The notes under the pieces were generated by a model. The model saw only the letters and a program-made list of their open reading frames with translations, was not told where the DNA came from and did no database searches. A program made the position numbers and the translations under genes. Below are positions 1 to 8,010 of a stretch of DNA of 64,000 bases, in pieces. Each line of letters opens with the position of its first letter. Within the stretch, counting starts at the first letter, position 1. This DNA comes from Qingshengfaniella alkalisoli (GTDB lineage Bacteria > Pseudomonadota > Alphaproteobacteria > Rhodobacterales > Rhodobacteraceae): assembly GCF_007855645.1 (NCBI RefSeq), contig NZ_CP042261.1:228501-292500 (forward strand), read 5' to 3'.

Positions 1-88
1 CCAGTCGTTTCTGAAGCTTACGCCGACCCCAGCCTTCTGCGCGGGCGGTGATGGCAAGATATATGGCAAGCGCGATTGATCGACCCAT
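1..88 (-). CDS. waaA: Probable Kdo transferase, N-terminal fragment cut by the window edge
   Basis: An open frame starts at ATG 86-88 on the minus strand and runs off the left edge; only 29 codons are visible. The peptide begins MGRSIALAIYLAI and continues with a basic stretch GWGRRKLQKRL. A hydrophobic start followed by a WxRRKLxKRL-type basic stretch resembles the start of 3-deoxy-D-manno-octulosonic acid transferases of Rhodobacteraceae, inner-membrane enzymes that add Kdo to lipid A precursor. The upstream genes (DUF4170, inositol-phosphatase family, PmbA) are usual neighbours of this gene in the family. The fragment is too short to prove the call from sequence alone. Confidence 0.5.
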   Translation of the reverse strand, partial: MGRSIALAIYLAITARAEGWGRRKLQKRL

Positions 89-97
89 ACAGTGCGA

Positions 98-343
98 CTA
101 GTTCCCGAGTTCTTCCGTGGCCGAGGCCGCTGCTTCTTCATCGCGAAGACGATGCAGATGAGCGATGAAGTAGCGTGTGTGGGCATCATCAACCGTGCGC
201 TGCGCTTCGGATCTCCAAGCGTCATAGGCTGATTTGTAGTCGGGGTACATTCCGACGATGTGGATGTCGTCGATGTTCTTGAAGACGGTTTTGGTCGGGT
301 CGACGAGTTCGCCGCCGAACACGAGATGCAGACGCTGGGCCAT
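98..343 (-). CDS. DUF4170 family small protein
   Basis: This 81-residue soluble protein has no signal peptide or membrane segment. The open frame extends further upstream, but ATG 341-343 is chosen because GGAGAG lies 7 bases before it and the protein then begins MAQRLHLVFGGEL, as expected for this family. The middle part (VDPTKTVFKNIDDIHIVGMY, then a Lys/Trp-rich stretch) is typical of DUF4170 proteins, which have no known function. It sits 53 bases downstream of the CysQ-like gene and 9 bases before the waaA start, so it is probably in the same transcript. A role in envelope lipid metabolism would be only guilt by association. Confidence 0.75.
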   Translation of the reverse strand: MAQRLHLVFGGELVDPTKTVFKNIDDIHIVGMYPDYKSAYDAWRSEAQRTVDDAHTRYFIAHLHRLRDEEAAASATEELGN

Positions 344-396
344 CGCTACTCTCCGGTTACTGGTTTGGCGGCACAGTAGGGAATTGCGGGCTGCGG

Positions 397-1200
397 TCAA
401 GCAATTGGCAGTTGAGTCCGTGCAAGCAAATTCTCGTGAAGAGGCGCAGGCGCGGCGATGACACCTTCGACATAGGGGCGAGTATTGTTGAAGCTCAGTC
501 GTTTGCCGTGCCGGTCCGAGACGGTAGCGCCCGCTTCGGATGCGATCAGCGATCCGGCGGCGATGTCCCATTCCCAGCTATTGCGGAACGTGACCATTGC
601 GTCGAACCGTCCCTGTCCTACCAGGGAAAGCCGATAGGCCAGCGACGAACGAAACTGCCTGTCAACCAGGGGCGTGCCCCCGGGCCAGAAATCGGGCCCC
701 AGTGTCCATTTGTTGGCCAACATGGTCGCGCCGGAAATCTCCGTCCGCTGGCTTGCTGATATCGGGCTGCCGTTCAGTTGCGCACCCCCACCTTTTGTTG
801 CGATGAACAGGCGTTGATGGATGGGCAGAAAGACGACTGCGGTCGTGACCTTTGTCCCGCGCACCACGGCCAGTGAATGAGCCCAGGTCTTGGCCCCGTC
901 GATGAAGGCACGGGTGCCGTCGATGGGGTCGATCACGAAGATGCTGTGGTCGTCGCGATGATTAGGATTGTCCTCGGTTTCCTCGGACAGCCAGCCATAG
1001 TCGGGGCGTGCCCGCGTCAGCGTGCGATAGAGCCAGCGGTCGATCTCCAGATCCGCTTCGGACACGGGGCCGGCTTCCAGCGGCTTGTGCCAGACCTCCG
1101 GATCGCGTCTCCAGTAACGGGTTGCGATCTCACCTGCTTCATGTGCAGCCTTGGTCAAAAGCTCGAGATCGGCAAGGTCCTGCGGATCAGGCACCGGCAA
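397..1200 (-). CDS. cysQ: Inositol monophosphatase family protein, CysQ-like 3'(2'),5'-bisphosphate nucleotidase
   Basis: This 267-residue enzyme belongs to the lithium-sensitive, Mg-dependent phosphatase superfamily. Visible hallmarks are the metal-binding acidic pair in WLSEETEDN, motif A DPIDGTRAFI, and motif B WEWDIAAGSLIASEAGA near the C terminus. The family dephosphorylates either inositol phosphates or 3'-phosphoadenosine 5'-phosphate from sulfate assimilation; the sequence by eye does not decide between them, and the CysQ call is by similarity to Rhodobacteraceae annotations. The start is taken as TTG 1198-1200, with AAGG about 8 bases upstream; a GTG two codons later (1192-1194) is the alternative. 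The start overlaps the end of pmbA by 14 bases, which suggests translational coupling. Confidence 0.8.
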   Translation of the reverse strand: MPVPDPQDLADLELLTKAAHEAGEIATRYWRRDPEVWHKPLEAGPVSEADLEIDRWLYRTLTRARPDYGWLSEETEDNPNHRDDHSIFVIDPIDGTRAFIDGAKTWAHSLAVVRGTKVTTAVVFLPIHQRLFIATKGGGAQLNGSPISASQRTEISGATMLANKWTLGPDFWPGGTPLVDRQFRSSLAYRLSLVGQGRFDAMVTFRNSWEWDIAAGSLIASEAGATVSDRHGKRLSFNNTRPYVEGVIAAPAPLHENLLARTQLPIA

Positions 1201-2533
1201 TGGTCATGCCTTCAACCAGCAGCGATGGGATGACGCGTGACAAGTGCAAGCGCGCATCGTTGGCCGGTTGGATCGTCCGCAGCATGTCGCGCAGATTGCC
1301 CGCGATAGTACATTCATTCACGGGGTAGGTGACTTCACCGTTCTCCACCCAGAAGCCTGATGCGCCGCGTGAATAGTCTCCCGTGTTCGGGTTGATGGTG
1401 GCCCCGATCATGGATGTCACCAGCAGACCTGTTCCCATGTCGCGGATCAGGTCGTCGCGGCTGCGGTCGCTCTGCGTCAGGCTGACATTGGAAACGGAAG
1501 GCGAAGGCGGTGCGGTCGTCCCCCGCGCCGCGTTGGCCGTGCTGGCCATGCCCAGCTTTCTCCCCGTCGCCAGATCGAGCACCCACCCCGTCAAGATCCC
1601 GTTCGCGACGATGTCGCGCCGCCGCGTTGGCAGTCCTTCGCCATCAAAGGGCTTGGAACCGGAGACACGTTTGCGATGCGGGTCTTCCGTCAGTGTCAGC
1701 GTCGCGGGCAGAACCTGTTCATCCAGAGCGTCGCGCAGGAATGTCGCACCACGCGCCACCGCCGTTCCGTTGATGGCAGACAGCAGATGGCCAATCAGCG
1801 ACCCGGAAATGCGTTCGTCGTAAAGGACCGGGAAGGCTCCGGTCGGAGGTTTCCTTGACCCCGCTCGCGCCACCGCCCTTTTCCCCGCTATGCGACCGAT
1901 CTCTTCGGGCGATATGACATCGGCCTGAAATATCCGGTAATCCCCGAAAGCGTCGCGTTCCATATTCGTCCCGCTTCCGGTGATGGCAACACACCCGGTG
2001 CCGCGGTCCGTTCGGTCATAGCCGCCACGGAAACCGCCAGTGGTTGCCAGATGGATGCTACGCTTGCCATAGGCTGCGCTGGCGGATTGAACCTGCGACA
2101 CGCCATCGACTGCCCGTGCTGCCGCCTCGGCGCGCAGGGCGTCCGACTGCAATGTCTCGGCTTCGGGTTCATCGGACGGATCGGCAAGCTCCAGTGCCGC
2201 GATATTCCACTCACTTGCCAGTTGGTCCGGATCAGCTAGCCCGACGAACGGGTCCTCCGGCGCTTCACGAGCCATTGCAACGGCACGCTCGGCCATCGTG
2301 CGGATCGTATCGTCCTTGGTGTCGGACGACGACACGCAGGCCTGCTGTTGCCCGATCAGAACACGCAGCCCGATATCGGTGCCTTCCGAGCGCTCTGCTT
2401 CTTCCAGCTTACCGTCTCGCACCCCGATGGAAACTGACGTGCCCGCGACGGCAATAGCGTCGGCTGCATCGGCGCCAGCCTTTCGGGCAGCGTCGATCAG
2501 TCGTTCGGTAAGCGCGGCGGGCGTCAGGCTCAT
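1187..2533 (-). CDS. pmbA: PmbA/TldE subunit of the TldD-PmbA metalloprotease
   Basis: This 448-residue cytosolic protein matches the length and plan of PmbA/TldE. The N-terminal part contains GTDIGLRVLIGQQQACVSS, typical of the modulator domain, and the C-terminal part contains the glycine-rich NPNTGDYSRGASGFWVENG region. In known systems PmbA pairs with TldD to cleave unfolded or modified peptides such as microcin B17 precursor and CcdA; the zinc-binding HExxxH motif belongs to TldD and is not expected here. The tldD partner is not in the window. The gene leads the pmbA-cysQ-DUF4170-waaA string and is 60 bases downstream of the DUF2125 gene. Confidence 0.9.
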   Translation of the reverse strand: MSLTPAALTERLIDAARKAGADAADAIAVAGTSVSIGVRDGKLEEAERSEGTDIGLRVLIGQQQACVSSSDTKDDTIRTMAERAVAMAREAPEDPFVGLADPDQLASEWNIAALELADPSDEPEAETLQSDALRAEAAARAVDGVSQVQSASAAYGKRSIHLATTGGFRGGYDRTDRGTGCVAITGSGTNMERDAFGDYRIFQADVISPEEIGRIAGKRAVARAGSRKPPTGAFPVLYDERISGSLIGHLLSAINGTAVARGATFLRDALDEQVLPATLTLTEDPHRKRVSGSKPFDGEGLPTRRRDIVANGILTGWVLDLATGRKLGMASTANAARGTTAPPSPSVSNVSLTQSDRSRDDLIRDMGTGLLVTSMIGATINPNTGDYSRGASGFWVENGEVTYPVNECTIAGNLRDMLRTIQPANDARLHLSRVIPSLLVEGMTIAGA

Positions 2534-2593
2534 CGGGAAGCTCCTTGGTTGTTACCCGCCACAGCTAGCCATGCCGTGCGGCGGGGGCAAGGC

Positions 2594-4060
2594 TCACTTT
2601 ATTTGCGTGCCGTTGATCAGAACGCTGCCGTCTTCCGCTGTTTCGATCTTGGATGTCAGCGTGTCGTTTTCGCCGAAAGTCGCGAACATCCCCAGCATCA
2701 TCTGCGCGCCCATGAGCTGTTCGGGATCCACAAGGCCTGCCTCGCCCAGCTTGCCCAGAAGGCCGATTACCCCGGTCGCCCGTGCCTCGATGGACCCGGC
2801 GGGCGTGTTAGGAATGCCTTCGGGGCTCATCGGTGTTTCGGGTAGCATGAAGGACCCGGTCGCATCCGCTTCAACGCCTGCAAAGGACAGGTGCAAATCG
2901 GTGATCCGCAGGTTGCGGATGGGCAGTTCGGGCGATGGCTGTTCCAGCATGGCAAGGGAGGTGAACTCCATGTCGGCTTCCAGTGCCAGCCGCAGATTAG
3001 CAGGATCGCGAGGTAGTGCAGCGTCCGAGTCGAACGTGGACCATACGGAATCGTCCAGCGTCAGGCCGTTCAGGTCGAAAACCAGATCGGCCCGTTGAAG
3101 GTCGTCTGCCGGTGCCGCTGGCAGCGACAGCATGAAGTCGATCGCTTCTGCCTGTCCGCCGACCGTTCCGACAGGGATGCGTGGATCGGTGAAGGACATT
3201 TCCAGCCCTTGTGCCGTTCCTTCGTATGTGGCTCGCGCTTCGGTGATCGCGATCTGCGCTTCGGCGCTTTGCGAGCTTGCGCTGCTGGACATCGTTCCGA
3301 TTTCGGGAACCGTTGTCGTGGTGGAGGACTGCCCGCTGCCGAAAGTCATCTTGCCCTGTAGAACCGGCAGGAAAATATCCGGGTCAATCGCCTCGATATG
3401 GGCATTGAAGGCGAAATTCGCGAACTGGCTTTGCGACGATATCTCGGCGCTGGAATCAGGATCGGTCATGGCCATGTCCAGCCCGTACTCTCCGACATCG
3501 AGCGTCAGGTCGGCGGGTGCGGACAAGTCGCTCGTCAAACCCGTGAGCGTACCGGTCACGTCACCGAAATTCAGCGCGAAGCTCGCGTCCAGAGGCTCAC
3601 CTTCTTGTGTGACAGAATCAACAGTCAGCGCCATCAGAACTGCACCGAGATCCAGGTCAGGCTGCTCGGCGGTGCCGCTCAGTGTCAGTACAAATTCAGT
3701 GGAGTTCAGAGTTGCTGCAGCTTCTGTCACTGGCGCATCGCTTGGGGTAAGCGTGACATTCACCGGCGTCGTGTCGGGCAGGGTGACGAGAACACTGCCG
3801 TTGGATTGATTGGTCAGCGTCATACCGCCAAGCGTTGCCGTCGCACCGGTATCTTCGACGGAGAAGGACAGCGTCACGTCCGTCAGTGTCATACCGTCCG
3901 TACTGGTATCGACCTGACCCGCGGCTATGGAAACCCCATCATTCGACGGGTTGTTCCAATGGGCCCAAAGCTGTTCGGCCGTCACATCGGCGAAGACTGC
4001 CATCGGGTGCAGCGCGATCATTCCACCAAATGAAAGCGCTGTAACGATTTTTTGCGACAT
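2594..4060 (-). CDS. DUF2125 family exported protein (long paralogue)
   Basis: A 488-residue protein with a Sec-type signal peptide (hydrophobic stretch to about residue 24, cleavage likely after VFA) followed by a mainly beta-strand, Thr/Asp/Ser-rich body and a C-terminal segment ending in DGSVLINGTQIK. The composition and the repeated TLTG/DLTL patterns fit DUF2125, a family of secreted or membrane-anchored proteins of unknown function in alphaproteobacteria. ATG 4058-4060 is preferred over an upstream GTG-type extension because AAAGGA sits just before it and the signal peptide starts there. A second, shorter DUF2125 protein lies at 56841-57842. It is divergent from the SDR gene, sharing a 108-base intergenic region. 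Confidence 0.7.
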   Translation of the reverse strand: MSQKIVTALSFGGMIALHPMAVFADVTAEQLWAHWNNPSNDGVSIAAGQVDTSTDGMTLTDVTLSFSVEDTGATATLGGMTLTNQSNGSVLVTLPDTTPVNVTLTPSDAPVTEAAATLNSTEFVLTLSGTAEQPDLDLGAVLMALTVDSVTQEGEPLDASFALNFGDVTGTLTGLTSDLSAPADLTLDVGEYGLDMAMTDPDSSAEISSQSQFANFAFNAHIEAIDPDIFLPVLQGKMTFGSGQSSTTTTVPEIGTMSSSASSQSAEAQIAITEARATYEGTAQGLEMSFTDPRIPVGTVGGQAEAIDFMLSLPAAPADDLQRADLVFDLNGLTLDDSVWSTFDSDAALPRDPANLRLALEADMEFTSLAMLEQPSPELPIRNLRITDLHLSFAGVEADATGSFMLPETPMSPEGIPNTPAGSIEARATGVIGLLGKLGEAGLVDPEQLMGAQMMLGMFATFGENDTLTSKIETAEDGSVLINGTQIK

Positions 4061-4168
4061 GAAGGATCCTTTCCGTGCTAGATTCGTTGCAGTCCCCAAG
4101 TAACTGCGCGACTGTTGTACTACATGCGGGTGCGACCGTGCCGGAATACTGAATGGGAGAAAAGACCT

Positions 4169-4924
4169 ATGAGCACCGAATCACGCAAAACTGTATTGAT
4201 CACTGGTGCGAGCAAGGGAATCGGCGCCGCCACCGCCCGAGAATATGCTGCTCGGGGCTGGAATGTCGCGCTTGTTGCACGCAGCAATGAACTGATTGCC
4301 GATCTTGCCGGGGAAATCGGCCCGCAGGCGATTGCCATTCCCTGCGACGTGACGCGCTTTTGGGAAATGGAAGCGGCTGTGAAAGCGGTTGTTACCAGCT
4401 TCGGTTCGTTGGATGTTCTGATCAACAATGCAGGAGTGATTGAACCGATCGGGGCGATTGCCGACATGAACCCCGATGACTGGGGTAAGGTGATCGACAT
4501 CAATGTCAAAGGTGTGTTCAATGGTGCCCGCGCGGTTCTGCCCGTGATGTTGGCTGCTGGCGGCGGGAGCATTCTGACGGTTTCGTCCGGCGCCGCGACA
4601 AACCCCTTGGAAGGGTGGAGCCATTACTGTTCATCCAAGGCGGCGGTGGCCATGTTCACGCGCTGTCTTGATGTCGAATACCGCACACAGGGCATCCGCG
4701 CCTTGGGGCTGTCGCCGGGGACCGTGCGCACGCAGATGCAGGACCAGATCCGCGAAAGCGGTATCAACCCCGTCAGCCAAATGGACCCTGCCATGCATGT
4801 CCCGCCTGAATGGCCCGCGAAGGCGCTGTTCTGGCTGTCCGGGTCTGACTCGGATGATCTGATCGGGACGGAGGTCGCATTGCGAGACAATTCCATTCGT
4901 CGAAGAGTCGGGCTGATCGAGTAG
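4169..4924 (+). CDS. Short-chain dehydrogenase/reductase (SDR) family oxidoreductase
   Basis: A 251-residue classical SDR. The nucleotide-binding motif TGASKGIG spans residues 12-19, the NNAG motif follows in LINNAGVIEP, and the catalytic Ser and YxxxK are seen in VSSGAA and HYCSSK. The substrate cannot be read from the sequence. ATG 4169-4171 has GGGAGAAAAG upstream; an in-frame extension to 4115 lacks SDR similarity. It is a single gene transcribed away from the DUF2125 gene, followed by about 400 bases without a recognised gene. Confidence 0.9.
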   Translation: MSTESRKTVLITGASKGIGAATAREYAARGWNVALVARSNELIADLAGEIGPQAIAIPCDVTRFWEMEAAVKAVVTSFGSLDVLINNAGVIEPIGAIADMNPDDWGKVIDINVKGVFNGARAVLPVMLAAGGGSILTVSSGAATNPLEGWSHYCSSKAAVAMFTRCLDVEYRTQGIRALGLSPGTVRTQMQDQIRESGINPVSQMDPAMHVPPEWPAKALFWLSGSDSDDLIGTEVALRDNSIRRRVGLIE

Positions 4925-5336
4925 AATTCTGTTGAGTGATAGCCGCGCCAGTATGATGCAGGCAGGTCGTCTGAATGATGCTGAAGTTCGACTTGTAGCT
5001 GCAGGAAGCGCGCAACCGACCCGTGGCTTTGTACCGTGAGGCGATTGGGTCGTTCGTGTTGACTGATCTACCTTCGTGACGTGTCTCGATTTCCGGCCTG
5101 CAGCCAGAGCCGGGGCATAGAGGTCTAGGATTGCGAAAATTCCGCGTTTTGTTGCTGTGGCAAGCCAGTTGCCATCCTGTCATCTAGTTTTGTCCGGACC
5201 GATACAAAACGTTGCGCGGTGCTGACTGCTTTTTTCAAGCTCGTTGGAATTGCCGATTGGTGGGTCAGACTTTCGCGCTGCGCGTATCCGCTATGGAACC
5301 GGCGCGCTGTTTCGAGTGTGGAGTGTGAAGCCTTCG
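4925..5336. other. Intergenic stretch without a recognised gene
   Basis: The 412 bases between the SDR gene and the end of the broken ATPase gene hold only short open frames with poor coding character (for example minus strand 4773-5183, rich in Cys, His, Arg and Ser). No tRNA, convincing terminator, repeat or operator was found. It may include decayed sequence, as its right-hand neighbour is a pseudogene. Confidence 0.5.
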
Positions 5337-5876
5337 TCAAGGGGCCAACTGCGCCGCAAGAAAGTCGGCGCGCCCCGCGGGGCAGTGCGTGAAAGCTGCC
5401 GAATCTCGTATCCGAGCGCGGTGTAGGTCTGGCGCATGACTGCACAGGTCGCTTCTGCTTCAGCGCGGGTCAGCTTGCGCTCCGTGTCTTGCGTGAAGAT
5501 CTCATCCCAGTAAGGTGCCAGAAAGACGCGAAGATTGTAGCGGGCTGTCTTGGCCGCTGCGGTGAGGTGGGGCGGCACGGGGAGGCCGCAGAGCTTCAGG
5601 TAGCCCAGGCATATCAGGAATGCCGTGGTCGAAGATCACGGGATCCGAGAGCGCCTGTGCGGCGCTGTGGGTGCGCAGGTCCCGCTCCAGCATCCGTTCG
5701 GCACAGGCCATGCGATCCGCCCAGGGGAGGGCGTCTCCGCCGCTGGCCATCTCCTCGCGGATGATCGCGCGGCCGGATTCGTGGGTACTGTGAAAGCCGC
5801 GACGGGCGAGCTCGGTGATCAGGCTGGTCTTGCCCGCACCGGGGCCGCCCGTCACGACAAAGAAATGGTCGCTCAT
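5337..5876 (-). pseudogene. AAA family ATPase (P-loop kinase-like) gene broken by two frameshifts
   Basis: The gene starts at ATG 5874-5876 with MSDHFFVVTGGPGAGKTSL; the Walker A motif is at residues 10-17. The frame stays good through VIFDHGIPDMPG, then the similarity jumps frame. On the coding strand a GGG at 5604-5606 carries one base too many; with GG the protein would read on as PGYLKLCGLPVPPHLT. The second frame runs to GYEIRQLSRTAP, where a base appears missing near 5371-5384; the tail RADFLAAQLAP then ends at TGA 5337-5339, back in the original frame. The intact protein would be about 179 residues, the size of small predicted ATPases of this kind. Either the gene is decayed or the assembly has two compensating errors. 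Confidence 0.75.
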
Positions 5877-6046
5877 GGGCCATTCTCGGGTTTGACAGGG
5901 GAACGCGCTGCGCAGTGATCAACGCGCCGATATGCGAGGATAAAGGTAGCGCAAATTTTCATAGGAGAAACAGCACTGGTCTGCGCGGCAGAGGCAAATC
6001 CTCTGACAAGAAAGGCAGGACTATCTGGTGCTTTTCAGGGGAAATT

Positions 6047-6122
<76 letters not shown>

Positions 6123-6202
6123 ATTCCGTTGACCGTTTCCGGTCACAGCGCGCTTCTAGAGAACGCGCTGTGCAAGTTCAAGCGGAAAATATCGCTGATC
6201 GC

Positions 6203-6523
6203 TTAGCTGTCGTCGTCTTCCGACGCAACGTCAGCGATCTCATCGAGCGACACGCTGTCATCATCATCGTCGTCAAGAACATCATCGTCGATATCGACGT
6301 CGCTGTTGTCGTCATCATCATCGTCAAGGACGACGTCGTCGTCATTTTTGCGTGCGGATTTCGGATCCGCTTTATCGCCGATCATGGTGCGGGATTTGTT
6401 GTCGGAGTCGATTTCGACAGGCTCACCGGTGTAGGGGCTTACGATCGGGTCGCGGTTGAGGTCGTAAAACCTCTTGCCCGTGGTTGGGCAAACGCGCTTC
6501 GTACCCCATTCCTCCTTGGGCAT
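6203..6523 (-). CDS. TIGR02300 family protein (FYDLN acid domain)
   Basis: A 106-residue protein with two parts. The conserved N-terminal 45 residues contain GTKRVCPTTGKRFYDLN, with FYDLN at residues 19-23, then PIVSPYTGEPVEI. The rest is an extremely acidic low-complexity tail with runs of up to six Asp residues. This is the standard plan of the alphaproteobacterial TIGR02300 family, whose function is unknown; the front part looks like a degenerate zinc ribbon with a single Cys (C12). The Asp codons give a GTC/ATC-rich repetitive DNA look between about 6240 and 6350, which is coding, not a satellite. Confidence 0.9.
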   Translation of the reverse strand: MPKEEWGTKRVCPTTGKRFYDLNRDPIVSPYTGEPVEIDSDNKSRTMIGDKADPKSARKNDDDVVLDDDDDDNSDVDIDDDVLDDDDDDSVSLDEIADVASEDDDS

Positions 6524-6661
6524 TGACGTGTCCTTTCATTGAGTGTCCGAGGGCCAAAACAGCCCCCTGCCACAGCGTTTCAATGGTGTCAAAGCATTTC
6601 GCACCTTCTTGCGCCCGTGGCGGATCAGTCGCATAATCTGGCCAACAAATAAGAGGCGGTC

Positions 6662-7363
6662 ATGGGCAGTTCTACCCCTCGACTTACATTAAAGGGCCAG
6701 CCTGAGGTCGAGATTTGTCTGCGTCGAACGGCGCGGGCAAAAAGGATGTCTTTAAGAGTCTCTCGGCTGGATGGAAAAGTGACCCTGTCAATCCCTGACA
6801 GGACGGCGATCCGGCACGCGGAAGTCTTTCTGGCGGAAAAGTCAGACTGGATACGTCGGCATCTGGACGACATCCCGACCATAGTAGCCGTTACGCATGG
6901 GAGCGTTATGGCCGTTGAGGGACGGGAAGTGACGGTAGCGGTCACGGGAGCGCGTGGCATTAGGCTGTCCGACCATGTGCTTGGGGTTGCAGGGTCACGT
7001 CCCGTCGGGCCGCAGGTTGCCGCATTTCTCAAGGAAACAGCGCGCGAACGGTTTACGACACATTGCAACGTATATGCCGCTGAGATCGGACACAGGGTAA
7101 ACAAGATCACGTTGCGGGATGCGCGGTCGCGTTGGGGGTCCTGCACCAGCGAAGGCAATCTGATGTTCTCGTGGCGGCTGGCGATGGCGCCGCCGGAAGT
7201 GCTCGAATACGTTGCGGCCCATGAGGTGGCGCACCTGGAACGAATGGATCATTCGCCCGCCTTTTGGAGGGTGGTCGAGCATCTATGCCCTCACTACCGC
7301 GCCCATCGGCGTTGGCTGCGAAATGAAGGACACGGCTTGCATCGCTTCAGGTTCAGCGCGTGA
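6662..7363 (+). CDS. YgjP-like (DUF45/M48-type) metallopeptidase
   Basis: A 233-residue protein carrying the zinc-protease motif HEVAH at about residues 187-191, followed by the third ligand in MDHSPAFW, exactly the YgjP/DUF45 pattern (HExxH, then HxxxFW). Upstream are RSRWGSCTSEGNLMFSWRL and a basic N-terminal beta-rich part, also typical. Substrates of the family are not established, and no signal peptide is seen, so it is probably cytosolic. ATG 6662-6664 follows AGAGG. Its TGA (7361-7363) overlaps the GTG start of the GntR gene, so the two are likely translated together. Confidence 0.88.
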   Translation: MGSSTPRLTLKGQPEVEICLRRTARAKRMSLRVSRLDGKVTLSIPDRTAIRHAEVFLAEKSDWIRRHLDDIPTIVAVTHGSVMAVEGREVTVAVTGARGIRLSDHVLGVAGSRPVGPQVAAFLKETARERFTTHCNVYAAEIGHRVNKITLRDARSRWGSCTSEGNLMFSWRLAMAPPEVLEYVAAHEVAHLERMDHSPAFWRVVEHLCPHYRAHRRWLRNEGHGLHRFRFSA

Positions 7364-8007
7364 CCCCGCCCCGGCAGACAGACGTTACGACTGCGGCGCA
7401 TGAGAGGGTCTACCGCGCATTGCGAGGGCGCATTATGCAGGGGGTGATCACACCGGGCACCGCGCTGACGCTTAGGGGCATCGCTGCTGAGTTTGACGTG
7501 TCCATGACCCCGGCGCGCGAGGCCTTGCGCAGGCTGGCAGCTGAAGGGGCGCTGACCTTGTCCACCTCGGGCCGCGTGACGGCGCCGGAGTTGTCAAACG
7601 AGCGGATAGAAGAACTGGCTGCGCTCCGGGCGCTTCTGGAACCGGAGTTGTCGTCGCGCGCCTTACCACGCGCTCACATGGCGCTGATCGAACGGCTCGA
7701 AATCATTAACGGCGGAATTGCGGAGGCCATTCGGCGACATGACCCGCAAGCCTATATCCGGATCAACCTGGAATTTCACAGGATGCTCTACTTGCGCGCA
7801 CAGGCACCCGCGATGTTGGCCATGCTGGAAACCGTCTGGCTGCAGTTGGGGCCGACGATGGGCAAGCTCTATGGCCGTTTGAACAGGACGGAGCCGCCGC
7901 GCGGGCACCGTCTGATCATCGCGGCGCTTAGGGCTGGGGACGAACCGGGGTTGCGGCTGGCGGTCCGGTCAGATGTGACGCAAGGGCTGAGAATGCTGGT
8001 GAGCTGA
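7360..8007 (+). CDS. GntR family transcriptional regulator, FCD type
   Basis: A 215-residue regulator with an N-terminal winged helix (about residues 13-75, including RGIAAEFDVSMTPAREALRRL) and an alpha-helical FCD ligand-binding domain (about 80-210) with the usual acidic/His metal-site pattern (EFHRML and GHRLIIAAL). FCD regulators commonly sense carboxylates such as pyruvate, lactate or TCA intermediates. The start is GTG 7360-7362, inside the GTGA overlap with the metallopeptidase gene. It converges on the phosphate transporter gene with a 3-base gap. Its target is not known; a link to the TCA operators described here is only a hypothesis. Confidence 0.9.
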   Translation: MTPPRQTDVTTAAHERVYRALRGRIMQGVITPGTALTLRGIAAEFDVSMTPAREALRRLAAEGALTLSTSGRVTAPELSNERIEELAALRALLEPELSSRALPRAHMALIERLEIINGGIAEAIRRHDPQAYIRINLEFHRMLYLRAQAPAMLAMLETVWLQLGPTMGKLYGRLNRTEPPRGHRLIIAALRAGDEPGLRLAVRSDVTQGLRMLVS

Positions 8008-8010
8008 GGT

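Noticed and set aside
4773-5183. Minus-strand open frame of 136 codons between the SDR gene and the ATPase pseudogene
   Set aside because: Overlaps the 3' end of the SDR gene and has no family likeness or ribosome binding site.
6240-6350. GTC/ATC-rich microsatellite-like DNA
   Set aside because: It encodes the poly-Asp tail that is normal for TIGR02300 proteins.
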